DNA of 10,147 nucleotides. It comes from an uncultured Clostridia bacterium. Lineage in GTDB: Bacteria; Bacillota; Clostridia; TANB77; CAG-508. The position numbers and the translations under genes were made by a program. Position 1 is the first letter of the stretch, and each line of letters starts with the position of its first letter. The DNA is taken from assembly GCA_944388635.1 (NCBI GenBank), contig CALXJN010000087.1, forward strand, positions 1-10,147, given 5' to 3'. Shown piece after piece: positions 6,480 to 10,147 of the stretch. Below the pieces are notes generated by a model that made no database searches, was not told the DNA's origin, and saw only the letters and a program-made list of their open reading frames with translations.

Positions 6480-6980
6480 TTGAATGCAGAAACGGTAAAT
6501 CAAGCCTATTTATTTTTGATTTTTATACTAAATGGTTTTTTAGTAGGAATTATATTTGATTTTTTCAGAATACTTAGAAAGAGTTTTAGCACTCCTAATT
6601 TTATGACTTATATAGAAGATACTCTTTTTTGGATAATCTCGGGATTAGTTGTAATGTATTCTATATTTATTTTCAATAATGGGGAATTTAGGGCTTATAT
6701 TTTCATTGGAATTTTCTTAGGTATTATTACATATATGCTATTTCTTAGCAAAATTATTATAAATATTTCCGTGAAGCTTATTTCTATTGTAAAAAGTTTC
6801 ACATGTTTTTGTTTTAGAATAATAATGTTTCCAATTAATTTGATATATAAGTTTATGAATGTAATATTAATTAAACCTATTATAAAACTTTCTACAAATT
6901 TTTACAAAACTCTTGCAAAATTTAAGAAAAAATTTTATAATACTAATAATAAAGCCAAAAAAGTAAGAAATATTACATAA
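6480..6980 (+). CDS. yabQ: Spore cortex biosynthesis protein YabQ
   Basis: This is an integral membrane protein required for spore cortex formation, 166 residues. It starts at TTG 6480, with AGAGGTG (6466-6472) overlapping the yabP stop region. Membrane segments are visible at about 8-28, 47-66 and 71-90, with a hydrophobic stretch near 100-130 and a lysine-rich tail (147-162). The N-terminal pattern GFLVGIIFDFFRILRK (19-34) and the NNGEFRAYIFIGIFLG stretch (66-81) are characteristic of the family. It lies 12 bases after yabP, so it is translated from the same message, presumably under sigma-E. It contains no in-frame CGG. Confidence 0.9.
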   Translation: MNAETVNQAYLFLIFILNGFLVGIIFDFFRILRKSFSTPNFMTYIEDTLFWIISGLVVMYSIFIFNNGEFRAYIFIGIFLGIITYMLFLSKIIINISVKLISIVKSFTCFCFRIIMFPINLIYKFMNVILIKPIIKLSTNFYKTLAKFKKKFYNTNNKAKKVRNIT

Positions 6981-6993
6981 ATAAAGAAGGATT

Positions 6994-7020
6994 TTGCATT
7001 CTTTTGTAGAAATATATAAT
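6994..7020 (+). promoter_or_regulatory. Possible sigma-A promoter for divIC
   Basis: TTGCAT (6994-6999) and TATAAT (7015-7020) are 15 bases apart, slightly short. A separate promoter would make sense because divIC is needed in growing cells while yabPQ are sporulation genes. Confidence 0.4.
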
Positions 7021-7064
7021 ATTAAGAAAATTAAGTATGCGTAAGAAAAGAAGAGAGTATACAT

Positions 7065-7343
7065 ATGAAAATTAATATAAAAAAATTATTAAAAAAGTTA
7101 ATATTGATAGCTTTTATATCTTATGTAGCCATTACATTAATGAAGCAACAAAAAGTATTAAATGAATATAAAACGGATATTGCTTCCGTAGAGGAAGATA
7201 TTGAAGAAGCGAATGAATATAAAGATTCGTTAGTTTCTTTGAAAGAAAATTCGAATTCTTTAGAATACATAGAAAAAATTGCAAGAGAAAAATTAAACAT
7301 GTATAAACCTGATGAGAAAGTCTATATAGATGTAGGAAGCTAA
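7065..7343 (+). CDS. divIC: Septum formation initiator DivIC/FtsB-like protein
   Basis: This is a bitopic division protein that works with FtsL and DivIB at the septum. The product is 92 residues: a short basic cytoplasmic end (MKINIKKLLKK), one membrane segment (about 12-26), a coiled coil (28-60, EYKTDIASVEEDIEEANEYK) and the typical YIEKIAREKLNMYKPDEKVY close (68-87). This length and layout are normal for the family. It follows yabQ as in B. subtilis, but with an 84-base gap that holds a possible promoter. A strong hairpin follows its stop, so it ends the unit. No in-frame CGG. Confidence 0.92.
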   Translation: MKINIKKLLKKLILIAFISYVAITLMKQQKVLNEYKTDIASVEEDIEEANEYKDSLVSLKENSNSLEYIEKIAREKLNMYKPDEKVYIDVGS

Positions 7344-7390
7344 AATTCATAAAACTTAAAAAAGTTTTATGAATTTTAAAATATTTTTTT
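7342..7390. terminator. Long perfect hairpin terminator after divIC
   Basis: AAAATTCATAAAACTT (7342-7357) pairs without mismatch with AAGTTTTATGAATTTT (7362-7377) around an AAAA loop. Seven T residues follow at 7384-7390. The stem is AT-rich but 16 bp long. Confidence 0.75.
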
Positions 7391-7459
7391 ATCTTTTATT
7401 TTTTCCAGTTTTATAAAAAATCAACATAAATTTATATATTATTAATAGGGGGCAATTAT

Positions 7460-8791
7460 ATGGATAGTAATTTACAATTAACTGAATTACGAAAAATTGC
7501 AAAAGAAAAAGGAGTAAAAAACATTAGTAAATTGAAAAAGGATGAATTAATCGAAGTTTTAAATAATCTAGAAAATGAAGAAAAAGAAAATACTAATAAT
7601 GAAACATCAAAAAATGATGAGACAAGCTCTGCTTCTGCAAATAATGGAGGTTATAAAGTAACAAACGAAGATGACGAAATTGTTGAAGGAGTTTTGGAAG
7701 TATTACCAGACGGTTATGGCTTTTTAAGAGGAGATAATTATTTATCTACACCTAAAGATGTCTATATCTCTCCTATACAAATAAAGAGATTTAGATTAAA
7801 TACAGGAGATAAAGTTAAAGGTATTGCAAGATTTCCTAAAGAAGGAGAAAAATTCCCAGCATTAATATTTGTAGGAGATGTAAATGGAGATTCTCCAGAT
7901 GTTGCAATGAAAAGAAAAAATTTTGATGAACTTATACCAATTCATCCAAATGAAAGATTAAAGTTAGAAACTGAACCAAAAGAGATAGCAACAAGAATAA
8001 TCGATTTAATTTCTCCTATTGGAAAAGGACAAAGAGGAATGATTGTTGCTCCTCCTAAAGTTGGTAAGACCACTTTATTAAAGAAAATTGCAAATAGCAT
8101 TACAACTAACAATCCAGAAATAGAACTTATAGTTTTATTAATAGATGAAAGACCTGAAGAAGTTACAGATATGAAACGTTCAATTAAAGGTGATGTAATC
8201 TATTCTACTTTTGATGAATTGCCAGAGCATCATGTTAAAGTTGCTGAAATGGTATTAGAAAGAGCTAAAAGATTAACAGAGCAAAATAGAGATGTTGTAA
8301 TTCTTCTTGATAGTATTACGAGACTTGCAAGAGCATATAACTTAGTAGTTCCACCTTCTGGAAAGACTTTATCTGGAGGACTTGATCCAACAGCTTTGTA
8401 TAAGCCAAAAAGATTTTTTGGAGCTGCTAGAAATATTGAAAATGGTGGAAGCCTAACAATTCTTGCAACAGCATTAGTGGAAACTGGAAGTAAAATGGAT
8501 GATATCATATTTGAAGAATTTAAGGGAACCGGTAATATGGAAGTTCACTTGGATAGGAAATTATCTGAAAAACGTATTTTCCCAGCGATAGATATAAATA
8601 AATCTGGTACTAGAAGAGAGGAAAGACTATTATCTCAAAGAGAGTTAGAAACAGTATTTGCTCTTAGAAAAGCTTTATCTAGCTTATCTACTGCTGATGT
8701 TACAGAACAGCTTTTAAATCAAATGGTAGCTAGCAGAAATAATGAAGAATTTTTGGATAAAATGGATACATACTTAAAAAATTATAAATAA
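7460..8791 (+). CDS. rho: Transcription termination factor Rho
   Basis: Rho is a hexameric RNA-dependent ATPase that ends transcription. The product is 443 residues. An N-terminal helical Rho_N domain (5-35) is followed by a short polar linker (39-65) rich in N, E and S. Next come the cold-shock-like RNA-binding domain (76-138, DGYGFLR), ISPIGKGQRG, Walker A PPKVGKTT (199-206, K203), LIDERPEEV (228-236, catalytic E230) and Walker B VVILLDS (279-285, D284). The Q/R-loop region SGGLDPTALYKPKRFFGAARN (305-325) follows. ATG 7460 has TAGGGGG at 7446-7452. All parts are intact and there is no in-frame CGG, so no frameshift is needed. It is flanked by terminators on both sides and is probably monocistronic. 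Confidence 0.97.
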   Translation: MDSNLQLTELRKIAKEKGVKNISKLKKDELIEVLNNLENEEKENTNNETSKNDETSSASANNGGYKVTNEDDEIVEGVLEVLPDGYGFLRGDNYLSTPKDVYISPIQIKRFRLNTGDKVKGIARFPKEGEKFPALIFVGDVNGDSPDVAMKRKNFDELIPIHPNERLKLETEPKEIATRIIDLISPIGKGQRGMIVAPPKVGKTTLLKKIANSITTNNPEIELIVLLIDERPEEVTDMKRSIKGDVIYSTFDELPEHHVKVAEMVLERAKRLTEQNRDVVILLDSITRLARAYNLVVPPSGKTLSGGLDPTALYKPKRFFGAARNIENGGSLTILATALVETGSKMDDIIFEEFKGTGNMEVHLDRKLSEKRIFPAIDINKSGTRREERLLSQRELETVFALRKALSSLSTADVTEQLLNQMVASRNNEEFLDKMDTYLKNYK

Positions 8792-8799
8792 ATTATTTT

Positions 8800-8843
8800 A
8801 ATAACCATTGTGCTTAAAAACATAGTGGTTATTTTTATTTTTT
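8800..8843 (+). terminator. Rho-independent terminator of rho
   Basis: AATAACCATTGTG pairs with CATAGTGGTTATT (13 bp including two G.U pairs, 8800-8833) around a short A-rich loop, followed by a run rich in T. Confidence 0.85.
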
Positions 8844-8879
8844 TTCGAAATAATATAATAAAAGGGAGAAATATGAATT

Positions 8880-9739
8880 ATGAAAAGAATTATAAAAACT
8901 ATTGGTTTATTTTTTACAAAATTAGATAATGACCATGTAAGTGAATATGCCGCTAAATGTGCTTACTTTACTTTTTTATCATTTATTCCTTTTATAATTT
9001 TATTATTAAGCTTGATAAAATATATAAATATCGAGAGAGAAACACTGATATATATTTTAGAGGCTTTTCTTCCTGCTGTGACTAAAAATAGTGTATTAGA
9101 TATAATTCAAGAAGTATATTCAAAGTCGTTTGAAGCAATATCTATATCAGCTATATTCTTATTATGGTCAGCAGCGAATAGTTTTTATTCACTAAGTGTA
9201 GGTATTTCTTCTATATATAAAAGTAAAGATAGGGAAAATTATATAAGATTAAGAATTAAGGGAATATTAGGTACTATAATTGTCATACTTACAATTATTA
9301 TGATGTTAATTTTGATTGTTTTTGGTAATAAAATAAGTGAAGTAATAGAAGAAAAATTTTCTGCTCTTAATGAGATAATTGCTTTTATTTTGAATATAAG
9401 AGAAATATTAGTTATTATGTTTTTATTTTTAATATTTGTCTTAATGTATAGGTTTATACCAAATAAAGAGGGGAGTAAGTTAAAGAATCAAATTCCCGGC
9501 GCTATATTTTCGGCAATACGGTTGGTTTGTAGTATCTTATTTTTTCTCAATTTATGTAGATATTTTCACAAATTTTTCTATAATATATGGAAGTTTAGCA
9601 ACAATAATATTGGTTATGATGTGGCTATATGCAATAATTTATATAATTTTGCTTCGGTGCAGAAATAAATGTAATTTATAAAAAATATATGCTAAAACAA
9701 CATTTCAAAAAAACAGGAAAGAGTGAGGGAAAAAGCTAG
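8880..9739 (+). CDS. yihY: YihY/BrkB-family membrane protein, read through two CGG +1 sites
   Basis: This is a multi-pass inner membrane protein of the UPF0761 (YihY/BrkB) family; its transported or bound substrate is unknown. ATG 8880 has AGGGAG at 8863-8868. The zero frame ends at 9668 with a hydrophilic nonsense tail. Skipping C at 9519 gives PGAIFSAI-G214-WFVVSYFFSIYV, FTNFSIIYGSLATIILVMMW and LYAIIYIILL. Skipping C again at 9655 gives G259-AEINVIYKK. These are the conserved last two membrane segments and the 'LLGAE-N' ending of the family. The joined protein is 285 residues, the expected size, with about six membrane helices. Two separate shifts in one gene, both giving family-conserved glycines, make random decay very unlikely. 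Confidence 0.9.
9519..9522 (+). other. CGG +1 frameshift site 7 (yihY)
   Basis: Context ATA CGG TTG. Skipping C gives A-I-G-W-F-V-V-S-Y, the family 'IGW' start of a membrane helix. Confidence 0.85.
9655..9658 (+). other. CGG +1 frameshift site 8 (yihY)
   Basis: Context CTT CGG TGC in the frame set by site 7. Skipping C gives L-L-G-A-E-I-N, the conserved end of the last membrane helix. Confidence 0.85.
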
Positions 9740-10024
9740 AAAGAATAAGGGAAAGGACAACTTGTTGCACGCGATACATTGCACAAAATGAAACTTTGAC
9801 GTTTGTTTTACTTTATGGCTATTTTATTATAGTCTATTTTTTTTGCTTATTTTCTAGTGTTTTTTTAGGTTTACTTGTTTTTCACTCCTTTTTGGCAATT
9901 ATAAAAATGGTTAGATATTGCTTTTTATATAGTGTTATTTTTTAAAATTTTGGTTTTATTTGTATTTTTTGATTATATACATATAGGAATATGTTTTACA
10001 TAAAAAATGTCATAAAATGTAGAA
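9740..10024. other. T-rich intergenic stretch with no recognised gene
   Basis: I see no convincing ORF or structured RNA here. The top strand is strongly T-rich from about 9800 to 10000. Two TTGCAC copies lie 15 bases apart near 9764 and 9779. No good terminator for yihY is visible; Rho-dependent ending is possible. Confidence 0.5.
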
Positions 10025-10053
10025 TTGACAAAAATAAAAATATATAGTATTAT
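10025..10053 (+). promoter_or_regulatory. Strong sigma-A promoter for the last gene
   Basis: A perfect TTGACA (10025-10030) and TATTAT (10048-10053) are 17 bases apart. Transcription would start about 10060. Confidence 0.8.
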
Positions 10054-10060
10054 TTATATG

Positions 10061-10083
10061 CCTTTCTCCAAAAGGTAGAAAGG
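10061..10083 (+). promoter_or_regulatory. 5' leader hairpin covering part of the ribosome binding site
   Basis: CCTTTCTCC (10061-10069), an AAAA loop, then GG-T-AGAAAGG (10074-10083) can pair with a one-base bulge. The right arm shares bases with the AGAAAGGAGGG ribosome binding site, and the hairpin would stand at the very 5' end of the message. Confidence 0.45.
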
Positions 10084-10093
10084 AGGGTTGTTT

Positions 10094-10147
10094 GTGAAAG
10101 ACCTATTGAGATTGTTAAAACTTTATTTGATTTACTTAATTGTAAAG
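10094..10147 (+). CDS. Start of an unidentified gene (partial)
   Basis: GTG 10094 follows GAAAGGAGGG closely and opens a frame to the window end, MKDLLRLLKLYLIYLIVK. The eighteen residues are basic and hydrophobic, like the N-terminus of a membrane protein such as an ABC-2-type permease subunit, but this is too short to identify. It has a strong promoter and a leader hairpin. Confidence 0.55.
   Translation, partial: MKDLLRLLKLYLIYLIVK

Noticed and set aside
8873..8930. ATG 8873 as the yihY start
   Set aside because: It is in a different frame and meets a stop after 18 codons; ATG 8880 opens the real protein.
3732..9658. Sequencing or assembly errors at homopolymers
   Set aside because: The extra base is a single C before GG in varied contexts, mostly not in homopolymers, and always in the same codon phase. 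Raw reads would still be needed to exclude a systematic artefact.
1591..9658. Simple reassignment of CGG to another amino acid
   Set aside because: A three-base reassignment would keep the zero frame, but the zero frame runs into stops and non-homologous tails at every site; only +1 restores the families.
9764..9790. TTGCAC repeats as a regulatory element or small repeat array
   Set aside because: Only two short copies, no symmetry and no neighbouring gene start to support a function.

Overview
This window comes from a very AT-rich, endospore-forming Firmicute, most likely an uncultivated member of the Clostridia. The evidence is a sigK gene interrupted by a skin-like element, a yabP-yabQ-divIC cluster in the same order as in Bacillus subtilis, A/T-rich codon use, strong AGGAGG ribosome binding sites and short T-tailed terminators.

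The central observation is that eight genes' worth of apparent frameshifts are one repeated event. In five native genes (a large serine recombinase, a YtcJ-like amidohydrolase, sigK, yabP and yihY) the reading frame breaks eight times. Every break is at an in-frame CGG triplet. In every case the known protein resumes in the +1 frame with the overlapping GGN triplet read as glycine, so CGGN behaves as a single glycine position. No other break occurs in these genes, and no native gene in the window carries a CGG codon that is read as arginine. Other arginine codons (AGA, AGG, CGT, CGC, CGA) are read normally. The pattern suggests a CGG-directed +1 frameshift, or quadruplet decoding, built into this organism's translation.

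Layout. Bases 1-3665 look like the end of a skin-type sigK intervening element. They hold the tail of a surface-type protein, a terminator, a 41-codon gene, the large serine recombinase and an amidohydrolase; a 28-base inverted repeat at 3651-3678 is the likely attachment site. The truncated sigK lies on the minus strand (3642-4313), convergent with the recombinase operon as spoIVCB and spoIVCA are in B. subtilis. Its last helix is missing and should be restored by excision. Bases 4403-4717 are a self-contained promoter-gene-terminator cassette of about 48 percent GC with two ordinary in-frame CGG codons, probably foreign. A headless fragment with a stalk-domain-like end precedes prfB (RF2).

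Then come yabP and yabQ (spore coat/cortex morphogenesis), divIC (division septum), rho (transcription termination), yihY (membrane protein), a T-rich intergenic stretch, and a strong promoter with a hairpin leading into a gene cut off by the window end.

Functionally the window is mostly sporulation and core housekeeping. Production of full-length sigma-K would need excision of the element by a recombinase that itself contains a CGG site, plus correct passage of three CGG sites in sigK. The genes without CGG (prfB, rho, divIC, yabQ) read straight through.
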